Source: Streptomyces iranensis (GTDB lineage Bacteria > Actinomycetota > Actinomycetes > Streptomycetales > Streptomycetaceae). From it: 64,000 nucleotides of DNA. Made by a program: the position numbers and the translations under genes. Of the stretch, positions 8,153 through 16,064 are shown piece after piece. Position 1 is the stretch's first letter; each line of letters starts with the position of its first letter. The DNA lies in contig NZ_JAGGLR010000009.1 in NCBI RefSeq assembly GCF_017874715.1, positions 186,001-250,000 of the forward strand, in the 5' to 3' direction. The notes beneath the pieces are model-generated. The model saw nothing but the letters and a program-made list of their open reading frames with translations. It was not told the origin of the DNA and ran no database searches.

Positions 8153-10396
8153 ATGCCGCCGGCCGCCGGAAACGGCGAACCGTACCGGAGTCCGCCCAGC
8201 CCGCCCTCGGATGCCGCAGCGTTTGAGGCGCTGCTGGCCGACGCTCTTCGTCAGGCCATCCTGGACCTGGATTCCATCACGGGCATCGTTTACCTGATGG
8301 AAGACAGTGGGGAGTGGCTCCGCGCCGCCATGATCGGCGGTACCCCGCCGGCCATCTTCGCCATGCCGGAACGTATGGCGCTGGACGCCCCTTACGCCTC
8401 CTCGACCGCGTGCAGAACGGGCACGGTAGTCGTCTTCGGAGAACCGGTGGTGCGCGCGGACGACCCCGGCCTCGCCCGGGTGGTTCCCTTCCCCTACGCG
8501 GTGGCCTCCACCCCGCTACACGCAAACGGCAGCCGATTTGGAGCGCTCACCCTCATCCGCATCCCGTCCCGGGCCGGATTGATGAGTAACGAGAAGCGTC
8601 GGCGGCTGCGGGGAATCGGCGACCGGCTGGCACGGAATCTGGTGCCACTGGCAGAACACTGTCTGCCCTTGCCGAACACGGACAATCCCTTGCTGCTGCC
8701 GGTGTACACCTCGGACCTGCGGCAACCCAGCGAGCAGACTGCCGTATGGGGCATACCTGATGCACCCGGGTCCTCCGGCATGACGTTGATGTACCAGCTG
8801 CACAAACTCAGTGCCGCCCTCAACCAGGCCACGGAGACCCACGATGTGGTCGTGGCCGCCCAGTCTCGGCTCATGCATCCGTATCACGCGCAGTCCCTCA
8901 TCCTGAACATCGTCGGCGACGGCAGGTTGTGGGTCGCGGGCCACTGCGGTGTCGCCCCCGAACACCTCCGACAGGTTCACGGCTCCAGCAGCGACAGCCC
9001 GACCCCGGCCGCCGACGCGCTGCACGGACGGGACCCGCTGCTCTTCCCGGACCGCGCCCAGCTGCTCGCCGCCTACCCCGACGCCCGGGACGACGGTCAG
9101 CGTGCCTGGGCGTTCCTCCCACTGAGATCCAGCGGAAACCCGGTAGGTGTGTGCTGCCTGGGCTTCGCCGAGGAGCGCCTCTTCGAGCCGGAGGAACAAG
9201 CGGTCATGATGATGATGGCGGACCTGCTCGGCCAGGCACTGGACCGAGCCCGCCTGAGTGAGCGCGAGCACGCCCTCGCCGAAAGCCTCCAGCGAGGACT
9301 GCTGCCGCGCATCCTCTGCGACCTGCCAGAAATGATCACCACCGCCCGGTACCTGCCCGCCTGCCCGACGGCCGGAGTCGGCGGCGACTGGTACGACGGA
9401 ATCATGCTTCCGGACGCACGCATCTGCCTCGTGGTCGGAGACGTGGAGGGCCACAGTGTCGAGAGCTCCGCCGTCATGGGCCAGCTGCGCAGTGCCGTCC
9501 TGGCCTACGCGCGCGAGAACCACGGACCGGCAGCGATACTGACCCGGACCTCCCACCTGCTTGCCGAGCTGGACACCGAACTACTGGCGACATGCTGCTG
9601 CGTGCGCATGGACGTTGCCGACGGGGCGGCCGAAGTGGCCCTGGCCGGACACCCCGCGCCTCTGGTACGCCGTCCCGACGGCCGCGTCGACGCTCTCGAC
9701 GTGCCCGCGGACGTGCCACTGGGCGTCCACTCCGCCACCCCCTACCGCACATACGAGACCACCTTGGCGCCCGGCTCGCTGCTCCTCCTGTACACCGACG
9801 GCCTCACCCCCGGACAATCCTCCGAGGCACTGGCCGGTGTCCGCACACTCCTGGCGGCGGGCGGCCAGGACAACGAGCGCCACCTTGAGGGACTCGCGGA
9901 CAGGCTGATCGCCACGGCACCCAGACCCCCTGAGCGCTATGACGACGTGGCACTGCTCCTCGCCCGCTATGAACGAGCCACGCCGGACGCGCAGCACCGG
10001 AGCAGCCGGATGGAGATCCAGCGACATGATCTGCAAGGGGTCCGGGAAACGCGTCGATTCATGCGTGACCATCTGGGCAGCTGGGGCCGTGACGCGATGA
10101 CGGACGATCTGGAGCTCATGGCCTCAGAGGTGGTGACCAACGCGCTGATCCATGCCGACAGCGACGTGGAACTGCGGCTGCGTGACTACCCGGACCATAT
10201 ACGCCTGGAAGTCAGGGACTCCGATGTCTCGCCTCCGGTGCCTTCCTCGCTCTCCGCCGCTGAAGAGGAAAACGCGCAGGCCGAACACGGGCGCGGCCTC
10301 ATCATCGTCGACAGCCTCGCCACGACATGGGGCAGCTCGCCCAGCGGCCGCGGCAAGACGGTCTGGCTGGAGCTGTCCACCCGGGACGGTTCGTAA
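8153..10396 (+). CDS. GAF-GAF-PP2C (SpoIIE) phosphatase with C-terminal HATPase
   Basis: A 747-residue multi-domain signalling protein. Order: two GAF-like sensor domains (about 20-180 and 215-370), a SpoIIE-type PP2C phosphatase (about 380-605; metal ligands in GVGGDWYD, GDVEGH and the late DDVALLL) and an anti-sigma-type histidine-kinase-like ATPase (about 620-745; MASEVVTNALIHA N-box, HGRGLIIVDSLA G-box). Such proteins set partner-switching of anti-sigma-factor antagonists: the phosphatase activates and the kinase domain inactivates, here on one chain. No PAS or membrane segment is seen, so it is cytosolic. AAGGAG precedes the ATG. It is transcribed alone; target anti-sigma-antagonist proteins are not encoded nearby. 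Confidence 0.92.
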   Translation: MPPAAGNGEPYRSPPSPPSDAAAFEALLADALRQAILDLDSITGIVYLMEDSGEWLRAAMIGGTPPAIFAMPERMALDAPYASSTACRTGTVVVFGEPVVRADDPGLARVVPFPYAVASTPLHANGSRFGALTLIRIPSRAGLMSNEKRRRLRGIGDRLARNLVPLAEHCLPLPNTDNPLLLPVYTSDLRQPSEQTAVWGIPDAPGSSGMTLMYQLHKLSAALNQATETHDVVVAAQSRLMHPYHAQSLILNIVGDGRLWVAGHCGVAPEHLRQVHGSSSDSPTPAADALHGRDPLLFPDRAQLLAAYPDARDDGQRAWAFLPLRSSGNPVGVCCLGFAEERLFEPEEQAVMMMMADLLGQALDRARLSEREHALAESLQRGLLPRILCDLPEMITTARYLPACPTAGVGGDWYDGIMLPDARICLVVGDVEGHSVESSAVMGQLRSAVLAYARENHGPAAILTRTSHLLAELDTELLATCCCVRMDVADGAAEVALAGHPAPLVRRPDGRVDALDVPADVPLGVHSATPYRTYETTLAPGSLLLLYTDGLTPGQSSEALAGVRTLLAAGGQDNERHLEGLADRLIATAPRPPERYDDVALLLARYERATPDAQHRSSRMEIQRHDLQGVRETRRFMRDHLGSWGRDAMTDDLELMASEVVTNALIHADSDVELRLRDYPDHIRLEVRDSDVSPPVPSSLSAAEEENAQAEHGRGLIIVDSLATTWGSSPSGRGKTVWLELSTRDGS

Positions 10397-10492
10397 GGTA
10401 CCGAGCGGGGACACCCGGCGCCGGGGAATCCCTCGCATACGGTTTCCGTTGTGCCGCAAACAGGTCGGCTCTCGCACCCGCAGGAGGCAAGC

Positions 10493-10900
10493 ATGTACGG
10501 CGACCCGGCAACGGTCCGCACGATCCTCACGGAACTGGGAGACACCTGGGCGGTGGTCGGTCTGTCCTCCAACCAGCAGCGTGCGGCATACGGTGTCGCC
10601 GACGTCCTCCAGCGCTTCGGCAAGCGCATCGTGCCCGTACACCCCAAGGCCGAGACGGTGCACGGCGAGCGCGGCTACGGCTCGCTCGCCGAGATCCCGT
10701 TCCCGGTCGACGTGGTCGATGTCTTCGTCAACAGCGACCTGGCGGGCCCGGTCGCCGACGAGGCCGTCGCCATCGGCGCCAAGGCGGTCTGGTTCCAGCT
10801 CGGCGTCATCGACCCGGAGGCGTACGACCGCACCCGCGCCGCCGGGCTCGCCATGGTGATGGACCGCTGCCCGGCGATAGAGATTCCCCGGCTGGGCTGA
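10493..10900 (+). CDS. CoA-binding protein (YccU-like)
   Basis: A 135-residue small Rossmann-fold CoA-binding domain protein (AVVGLSSNQQRAAYGVADVLQRFG, VDVVDVFVNSDLAGPVADEAVAIGAKAVWFQLG), similar in length and layout to the stand-alone YccU family. The ATG at 10493 is chosen because AGGAGG ends five bases before it; upstream in-frame starts lack such a site. The fold corresponds to the CoA-binding domain of succinyl-CoA synthetase alpha chains, but no catalytic domain is attached, so a ligand-binding or regulatory role is all that can be said. It is followed by a convergent gene. Confidence 0.9.
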   Translation: MYGDPATVRTILTELGDTWAVVGLSSNQQRAAYGVADVLQRFGKRIVPVHPKAETVHGERGYGSLAEIPFPVDVVDVFVNSDLAGPVADEAVAIGAKAVWFQLGVIDPEAYDRTRAAGLAMVMDRCPAIEIPRLG

Positions 10901-10946
10901 GCCGGCCACGGGGGACCCGAGCGCGACGGCCGACGCACGCGCGGCC

Positions 10947-11501
10947 TCAGGCGCCCAGGCCCTCCAGGACCACCGCGCCCGGGAGCCCGGCAAGCAGCTT
11001 GCCCGGCACGATGAGCTTGCCGCGTCGGCCGCCGCTGCCGATGAGGGCGTACGGGATGTCGGCCACGGCGGCGTCCACCAGGAGCGGCCAGTCGGCGGGC
11101 AGTCCGATCGGGGTGATGCCGCCGAATTCCATGCCGCTCTCGCCCGTCGCCCTGTCCATCGGGGCGAACGACGCCTTGCGCGCGCCGAGGTGGCGGCGCA
11201 CCACGCCGTTGACGTCCGCGCGGGTGTGGGCCAGGACCAGGCAGGCGGCCAGGGTCGTCTCGCCGCCCCGCTTGCCCGCGACCACCACGCAGTTGGCGGA
11301 CTGCTCCAGCAGCCAGGAGCCGTAGTTCTCGACGAGCACGGCGGTGTCGGCCTTGTCCGGGTCCGTGTCCACGAAGAGCACCTGCTCCACCGGCTCCGAG
11401 CCGCGCCAGGTGCGCAGCGCCTCGGCGACGGGAGCGGTCAGCAGGTCCAGACACTCGACGGCGGGACGGACCTCGTCGAAGGCATCCATCGGCGTACTCA
11501 T
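10947..11501 (-). CDS. YbaK/EbsC family aminoacyl-tRNA deacylase-like protein
   Basis: A 184-residue protein carrying a YbaK/aminoacyl-tRNA-synthetase-associated domain. Visible family features are the Lys in VVAGKRGGETTL, the TRADVNGVVRRHLGARKASFAP segment and the GGITPIGLP turn. Relatives hydrolyse mischarged Cys-tRNA(Pro) or Ala-tRNA(Pro) in trans, protecting translation fidelity. The protein is slightly longer at its N-terminus than the minimal domain. It converges with the CoA-binding protein gene and is separated from the XRE gene by about 50 bp, possibly in one transcript with it. Exact tRNA specificity is not readable. Confidence 0.9.
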   Translation of the reverse strand: MSTPMDAFDEVRPAVECLDLLTAPVAEALRTWRGSEPVEQVLFVDTDPDKADTAVLVENYGSWLLEQSANCVVVAGKRGGETTLAACLVLAHTRADVNGVVRRHLGARKASFAPMDRATGESGMEFGGITPIGLPADWPLLVDAAVADIPYALIGSGGRRGKLIVPGKLLAGLPGAVVLEGLGA

Positions 11502-11551
11502 GCCGTCAAACTAGCAGTCGGAGCAGGGCGCGAGGGCCGGGCCCGGCGGCC

Positions 11552-12148
11552 TCAGCGCGCGGGCGGCACCGAGACCGCCATGGTCATCCGCACCGGCGCC
11601 GTACCGTCGTTGCGGTAGGCGTGCGGGGTGTTCGCCTCGAACGCCACCGAGGTGCCGACCGGGGCGGTGTGGGTCTCACCGCCGATCACCAGGGTGAGCT
11701 CGCCGGCCGTCACATGGATCAGCTCGACCGTGCCGGACGGATGCGGATCGGAGCTGCTCTCGTCGCCGGGCATCAGCCGCCATTCCCACATCTCCAGCGG
11801 GCCGTCCGCCTCGGTGCCGACGAGCAGCGAGGTGTAGCTGCCCGCCTCGGTGGACCACATCCGCACCGCCTGGTCGGGCGGGACGAAGGTCACCCGCGGC
11901 CCCTGCTCGTAGTCGAGCAGTGTGGTGATGCTCACGCCGAGCGCGTCGGCGAGCTTGACGGTGGTGCCCACGCTCGGATTCGTCCGGGCCTGCTCAATCT
12001 GGATGATCATGCCCCGGCTGACCCCGGCGCGGGCCGCCAGGGCGTCGAGGGTGAAGCCGCGTTCGTTGCGCCACCGTTTGAGGTTGCGGGCGAGCGACTG
12101 CGTGAGCTGGTCGAGGTCCGTCACGTTCCGGTCCGTCCATCCGTCCAA
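11552..12148 (-). CDS. XRE family transcriptional regulator with cupin domain
   Basis: A 198-residue regulator: helix-turn-helix of the XRE type (about 12-70, LDALAARAGVSRGMIIQIEQARTNPS in pieces) followed by a small cupin sensor (about 115-195, GTVELIHVTAGELTLVIGGE). This fusion is common in actinomycetes next to transporters or amine and amino-acid genes. A GTG at 12124 is an alternative start. It diverges from the EamA transporter gene with 83 bp between starts, and that gap carries an 8-bp inverted repeat, so control of the transporter and itself is likely. Ligand unknown. Confidence 0.92.
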   Translation of the reverse strand: MDGWTDRNVTDLDQLTQSLARNLKRWRNERGFTLDALAARAGVSRGMIIQIEQARTNPSVGTTVKLADALGVSITTLLDYEQGPRVTFVPPDQAVRMWSTEAGSYTSLLVGTEADGPLEMWEWRLMPGDESSSDPHPSGTVELIHVTAGELTLVIGGETHTAPVGTSVAFEANTPHAYRNDGTAPVRMTMAVSVPPAR

Positions 12149-12167
12149 AATAGTGAATGGCGTAGTC

Positions 12168-12197
12168 GAGTACAGTGAACTACCGTGGGCTGTACTC
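12168..12197. promoter_or_regulatory. Inverted repeat in the XRE-cupin/EamA divergent promoter
   Basis: GAGTACAG at 12168-12175 and CTGTACTC at 12190-12197 form a perfect 8-bp inverted repeat with a 14-bp spacer, about 22 bp centre to centre. A third CTGTAC lies at 12212-12217, 15 bases before the transporter ATG. The spacing puts both half-sites on one face of the helix, as expected for a dimeric regulator such as the neighbouring XRE-cupin protein. That this protein binds here is inference. Confidence 0.5.
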
Positions 12198-12231
12198 CCA
12201 CGTCCACCACACTGTACGGCGAGGTTTCACC

Positions 12232-13098
12232 ATGTCCGCACTCTTCGCTCTTGCCACCAGCCTGCTCTGGGGGCTGGCCGACTTCGGCGGAGGGTTGCTC
12301 ACCCGGCGCACCCCCGCACTCACCGTGGTCGTCGTCTCCCAGATCATCGCGGTCACCGTCCTCGGCGCCATCGTGGTCGCCACCGGCGGATGGTCCGCGG
12401 CGGGCCCGCAGCTGTGGTTCGCCGCGGCGGCCGGGGTGGTCGGCCCGGCCGCGATGCTGTGCTTCTACCGGGCCCTCGCGCTCGGCCCGATGGGCGTCGT
12501 CTCCCCGCTCGGCGCGCTCGGCGGGGTCATCGTGCCGCTCGGCGTCGCGCTGGTGCTCGGCGAGCGGCCAGGGCTGCTCCAGGTCTCGGGCGTCGTGGTG
12601 GCGGTCGCGGGTGTGGTCCTGGCGAGCGGTCCGCAGACCGGCGGGGCGCCGGTCCAGCGGCAGACGCTGCTGCTCACCCTGGTGGCCGCGCTGGGCTTCG
12701 GCTCGGTGATGGCGCTGATCGCCGAGGCGTCGGACACGCTGACCGGGCTGTTCCTCGCGCTGTTCGTGCAGCGGGTGTGCAATGTGGCGGTCGGCGGCGG
12801 CGCGCTGCTGATCTCCGTCCGGCGCGGCAACCCCGGGCTGCCCGAGGGCGGGATGGGCGTGGTGTGGGCGTCGCTGCCCGCGCTCGCTTTCGTGGGCCTG
12901 GCCGACGTGGCCGCGAACGGCACGTACAACCTCGCCGCGCACCACGGCCCGGTCACCGTCGCCGCGGTGCTCGCCTCCCTCTACCCCGTGGTGACCGCCG
13001 TCGCGGCCCGCGGACTGCTCGGCGAGCGGCTGCGGGTGGTCCAGGCCACGGGCGCCGGGCTCGCCCTGGTGGGCACGCTGCTGCTGGCCACGGGCTGA
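12232..13098 (+). CDS. EamA/DMT family transporter
   Basis: A 288-residue drug/metabolite transporter with ten predicted membrane segments in two five-helix EamA repeats (first about 1-135, second about 145-288). The short N-terminus enters the membrane at once (MSALFALATSLLWGLADF). ATG 12232 is preferred to the ATG at 12175, which would lie inside the regulatory inverted repeat and add a charged non-membrane leader. Members export amino acids or small metabolites. Paired with a divergent XRE-cupin regulator. The substrate is unknown. Confidence 0.9.
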   Translation: MSALFALATSLLWGLADFGGGLLTRRTPALTVVVVSQIIAVTVLGAIVVATGGWSAAGPQLWFAAAAGVVGPAAMLCFYRALALGPMGVVSPLGALGGVIVPLGVALVLGERPGLLQVSGVVVAVAGVVLASGPQTGGAPVQRQTLLLTLVAALGFGSVMALIAEASDTLTGLFLALFVQRVCNVAVGGGALLISVRRGNPGLPEGGMGVVWASLPALAFVGLADVAANGTYNLAAHHGPVTVAAVLASLYPVVTAVAARGLLGERLRVVQATGAGLALVGTLLLATG

Positions 13099-13123
13099 GC
13101 GGCCCGCGGCCCGGCCCGCGCTC

Positions 13124-13179
13124 GGCCATGCATGAGCGGCCATGCATGACTGGCCATGCATGACTGGCCATGCATAAGC
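13124..13179. repeat. Four tandem 14-bp repeats containing ATGCAT
   Basis: Four head-to-tail copies of GGCCATGCATGACT begin at 13124, 13138, 13152 and 13166. Copy 1 ends in AGC and copy 4 in AAGC. Each contains the palindrome ATGCAT inside an imperfect CCATGCATGR dyad. The array lies 25 bp after the EamA stop and ends 27 bp before the FUSC-protein start, so it is either an operator array for that gene or replication-slippage product. See findings. Confidence 0.85.
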
Positions 13180-13206
13180 CGACGCGCCCCAGGAACCCAC
13201 TACGCC

Positions 13207-14412
13207 ATGGGGCACGGATACGAAAAGCTGTATGTGGTGCGGGCCGAGGCCCGGGGGATCGTGGACGCCGCGGCGCGGGCGTGGCAGGGGCCGGGGCGCG
13301 AGCGGGACCTGCTTGTGCAGTCGCTGAAGGCGGCCGGGGCCGCCACGCTCGCCTGGGCGGTCTCGGGGTGGTGGCTGAAGGACCCGGTGGCGCTGATGGC
13401 GCCGTGGGTGGCGGTGGTCCTGGTCCAGGCCACCGTCTACCGCTCGCTGTTCAAGGGGTTGCAGCAGCTGGTGGCCATCGCCGTGGGCACCCTGCTGGCG
13501 GCGGGGGCCGAGGCGCTGACGGGGAACACCCTGATCTCGGTGGCCCTGGTCCTGCCCGTCGTGATGCTGCTCAGCAACTGGCCCCGCCTCGGCGACCAGG
13601 GCATCTACGGTCCCACCACCGCGCTGTTCACCCTCACCTCGGCCCCGGTGTCCAGCCTCACGGTCTCCCACCGGCTGCTGCAGGCCCTGCTGGGCGCCGC
13701 GATCGGCATCGCGGTGAACGCGCTGATCCTGCCGCCGGTCCATCTGCGGAACGTCCGGGAGAATCTCAGCAGTCTGGCGCACGGGACCCAGGAGACACTG
13801 GCGAGCATCGCCGAGGCGCTGGCCCAGGGGGACTGGTCCGAGGACACCCCCGCCGACTGGCGACGGCTGGCCGGACGGCTCCAGCAGCGGCACGAGAGTC
13901 TGCGATCCGCCCGGCTGTGGAGCCATGAGAGCCTCCGGCTCAATCCCAGGCTGCCGTGGAAGTCGCGCGAGAAGCTGCCGCCGACGCTTCCCCCCGAGGG
14001 CGAGGACCAGCGGTGGAGCGCGATCGTCGCCGAGGTGGGCGCGGTCGTGAGCACCATGGTCGACATCGCCGACGAGAACCGCTCCATTCCCACCCCCGAC
14101 CAGCAGCCGCTGCGCGACTACGGCCACCTGCTCGCCGATCTGGCGGCGGCCTGCGAGGCACGGGCCGAAATGATCTGTGAGCCCGCCGCCCCCAACGGCG
14201 CGCGCGGCGAACTCGACGATGCGCGCGGCCAACTCGACGAGGCGGTGGAGGCCGTGGAACGGCGCCACGGCGCCCTGCACAAACAGCTCACCGACGAGCG
14301 CTACGTCTCCCCCGGCACCACCGCCGTCCTGGGCACCCTGCTGATCCAGGCCCAGAACATCTGGCACGACATCGCCCCGGACACCTGGCCCCGCGCCACC
14401 GCCGGGGCATAG
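13207..14412 (+). CDS. FUSC family membrane protein (aromatic acid exporter-like)
   Basis: A 401-residue protein with an N-terminal cluster of about six hydrophobic segments (residues roughly 40-185, including DPVALMAPWVAVVLVQATVYRS) typical of the FUSC/aromatic-acid-exporter (ArAE) group, then a long hydrophilic alpha-helical C-terminal half rich in charged residues. Family members are inner-membrane efflux proteins for aromatic acids or fusaric acid. The ATG at 13207 is chosen because the longer ORF starts inside the ATGCAT repeat array. It stands alone downstream of EamA; function is inferred only from the family. Confidence 0.82.
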   Translation: MGHGYEKLYVVRAEARGIVDAAARAWQGPGRERDLLVQSLKAAGAATLAWAVSGWWLKDPVALMAPWVAVVLVQATVYRSLFKGLQQLVAIAVGTLLAAGAEALTGNTLISVALVLPVVMLLSNWPRLGDQGIYGPTTALFTLTSAPVSSLTVSHRLLQALLGAAIGIAVNALILPPVHLRNVRENLSSLAHGTQETLASIAEALAQGDWSEDTPADWRRLAGRLQQRHESLRSARLWSHESLRLNPRLPWKSREKLPPTLPPEGEDQRWSAIVAEVGAVVSTMVDIADENRSIPTPDQQPLRDYGHLLADLAAACEARAEMICEPAAPNGARGELDDARGQLDEAVEAVERRHGALHKQLTDERYVSPGTTAVLGTLLIQAQNIWHDIAPDTWPRATAGA

Positions 14413-14485
14413 CGCCCGGCCGGCGGGGTACATCGATGCAGTCCCCCGCGGTGGTGCCGGGGCGGAGTTGTGAGGAGTGGTGCCC

Positions 14486-15262
14486 ATGAAGCCGATCGGC
14501 CAGGCACGGCCGGGATTCCCCTGCTGGGTGAGTCTCGCCGCCCCCAGCCTCCAAGCGGCGCAAAAGTTCTACACCGCGGTGCTCGGGTGGACCTGGCGCC
14601 CCACCGGGCTGGGTGAGGAGTTCCGTACGGCGCTGTTCGGTGGAGCGCCGGTGGCCGGGGTCGGGGCGCTCGCGAACAGCCTCAGGGGCGCGGTCGCCTG
14701 GACGCCGTTCTTCGCCGTGGCGGACGCGGACGCCACCGCGGCACGCATCCGTGAGCGGGGCGGCACCGTCGGCGTCGGCCCGCTCCCGTTCGGCACCGGC
14801 CGCCGTGCCGGGCTGGCCGCCGACCCCGACGGCGCCGTCTTCGGCTTCTGGACGGGAGAGGCGCTGCCCGGCTGGCCCTCGGGGCCGGAGAAGGGCGCCC
14901 CGGCCTGGCTGGAGCTGCGGACCCGTGACGCGTTCGCGGCCGCCCTCTTCTACGGCGAGGTCTTCGGCTGGGCGTCACCGGAGGGCAACTGCTCCGTGGA
15001 GTACGAGAACGACGAGGTGATCGTGTGCGAGGAGGGCCGCAAGCTCGCGGTGGTCCACGGCGGCGCCGTCGAGCAGGCCCCCGACCCGCGGGTCCGGCCG
15101 CGCTGGTACGTCCACTTCCGCGTCCCCGATGTGACGGCCGCCGTGGCGGCGGCCCGCGCCGCCGGTGGCACGGTCGCCCTCCCACCGGACGCCTCCCCCA
15201 CGGGCCGTCAGGCGATCCTGTGCGACCCCGACGGGGGGCTGTTCACCGTCACCGCGGCCTGA
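14486..15262 (+). CDS. VOC family protein with two glyoxalase-like domains
   Basis: A 258-residue protein made of two vicinal-oxygen-chelate modules (about 10-125 and 135-258). Each begins with a PCWVSLAA or PAWLELRT strand followed by AAxxFYxxVFGW, the pattern of the Streptomyces hydroxylase/glyoxalase-like family. ATG 14486 follows GAGGAG at good spacing; two in-frame GTGs just upstream are less likely. Members bind a metal or small ligand and include bleomycin-resistance-like and dioxygenase-like proteins; the reaction here is unknown. Monocistronic. Confidence 0.88.
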   Translation: MKPIGQARPGFPCWVSLAAPSLQAAQKFYTAVLGWTWRPTGLGEEFRTALFGGAPVAGVGALANSLRGAVAWTPFFAVADADATAARIRERGGTVGVGPLPFGTGRRAGLAADPDGAVFGFWTGEALPGWPSGPEKGAPAWLELRTRDAFAAALFYGEVFGWASPEGNCSVEYENDEVIVCEEGRKLAVVHGGAVEQAPDPRVRPRWYVHFRVPDVTAAVAAARAAGGTVALPPDASPTGRQAILCDPDGGLFTVTAA

Positions 15263-15302
15263 GCGGACAGCGCTGACGGACGGGGCTGACGGACGGCCTG
15301 CC

Positions 15303-15402
15303 TCGGCTCGGCTCGGCCCGGCTCGGCTCGGCCCGGCTCGGCCCGGCCCGGCTCGGCCCGGCTCGGCTCGGCTCGGCTCGGCTCGGCTCGGCTCGGCTCG
15401 GC
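15303..15402. repeat. Pentanucleotide microsatellite, about 20 units
   Basis: A run of about 100 bases made only of the 5-bp units CTCGG and CCCGG: a mixed first half and then eight or nine identical CTCGG units. It lies in the 247-bp gap between the VOC gene and the DUF2243 gene and is not in any supported reading frame; antisense frames give meaningless RAEPS repeats. Polymerase slippage is the likely origin. Copy number should differ between strains. Confidence 0.9.
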
Positions 15403-15509
15403 AAGATGGCGTAAAGACGGCAGCGACAGGTGAGGAAGCCGGTCCGGCCGGGAAGCCGTGGAGGCGGAGAGCGCGGGGGACCACGCTGTCGTCAGGACGG
15501 AGAGCGGTG

Positions 15510-16064
15510 ATGGCCACCACGGCGGAGGAAGCCCGAGCCGGTCTGCCCGCGTCACGCGTCATCCGGCTGCCGGGGATCGTGCTGGGGGTGGGGCTCGGCG
15601 GATTCCTCGACGGGATCCTGCTGCACCAGCTGCTCCAGTGGCACCACATGCTCAGCAGCACCAACCACGACCGCATCGGGGTGCGGTACTACAACCCGCA
15701 CACCGTCTCCGGTCTGCGGATGAACACCGTATGGGACGGCGTCTTCCACGCCGTGTGCTGGATCTCGGTGCTGCTGGGGCTTGCCATCCTCTACGCCCGG
15801 GTCACCCACGACCGGCGCCGGGTGTGGGGCTCCCGCGTCCTGTGGGGCTGGATGCTGGTCGGCTGGGGCCTGTTCAACCTCGTCGAGGGCGTGCTGGATC
15901 ACCAGATCCTCGGCATCCACCATGTCCACGGCGGCCCGGAACAGCCGTGGTGGGACGCCGGCTTCCTCGTCCTGGGCGCCCTACTGGTGGCCGGCGGCTA
16001 TCTGCTGCAGCGCGGCGGGGCCCCCTCCGGCCCCGAGGCGCCGCGCGCCACCGGGCGCGGGTGA
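15510..16064 (+). CDS. DUF2243 family membrane protein
   Basis: A 184-residue protein with about four membrane segments. GGFLDGILLHQLLQWHHM near the start and LVEGVLDHQILGIHHVH in the middle are the His-rich hallmarks of the DUF2243 family, which often lies beside cytochrome-oxidase assembly genes. The ATG at 15510 follows GGAGAGCG; the same frame is open upstream through the microsatellite but has no fitting start. Its TGA overlaps the ATG of the next gene, so the two are translationally coupled. The clustered His residues suggest metal or haem handling, which is inference. Confidence 0.88.
   Translation: MATTAEEARAGLPASRVIRLPGIVLGVGLGGFLDGILLHQLLQWHHMLSSTNHDRIGVRYYNPHTVSGLRMNTVWDGVFHAVCWISVLLGLAILYARVTHDRRRVWGSRVLWGWMLVGWGLFNLVEGVLDHQILGIHHVHGGPEQPWWDAGFLVLGALLVAGGYLLQRGGAPSGPEAPRATGRG

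Noticed and set aside
12121..14487. A 788-codon open frame on the minus strand
   Set aside because: It is antisense to the EamA and FUSC genes, has low-complexity Arg/Gly/His/Gln-rich composition and arises from the high GC content.
15208..15676. Reading frames translating the CTCGG microsatellite (RAEPS, LGSAR repeats)
   Set aside because: Pure repeat translation in all frames; there is no start signal or conserved flank.
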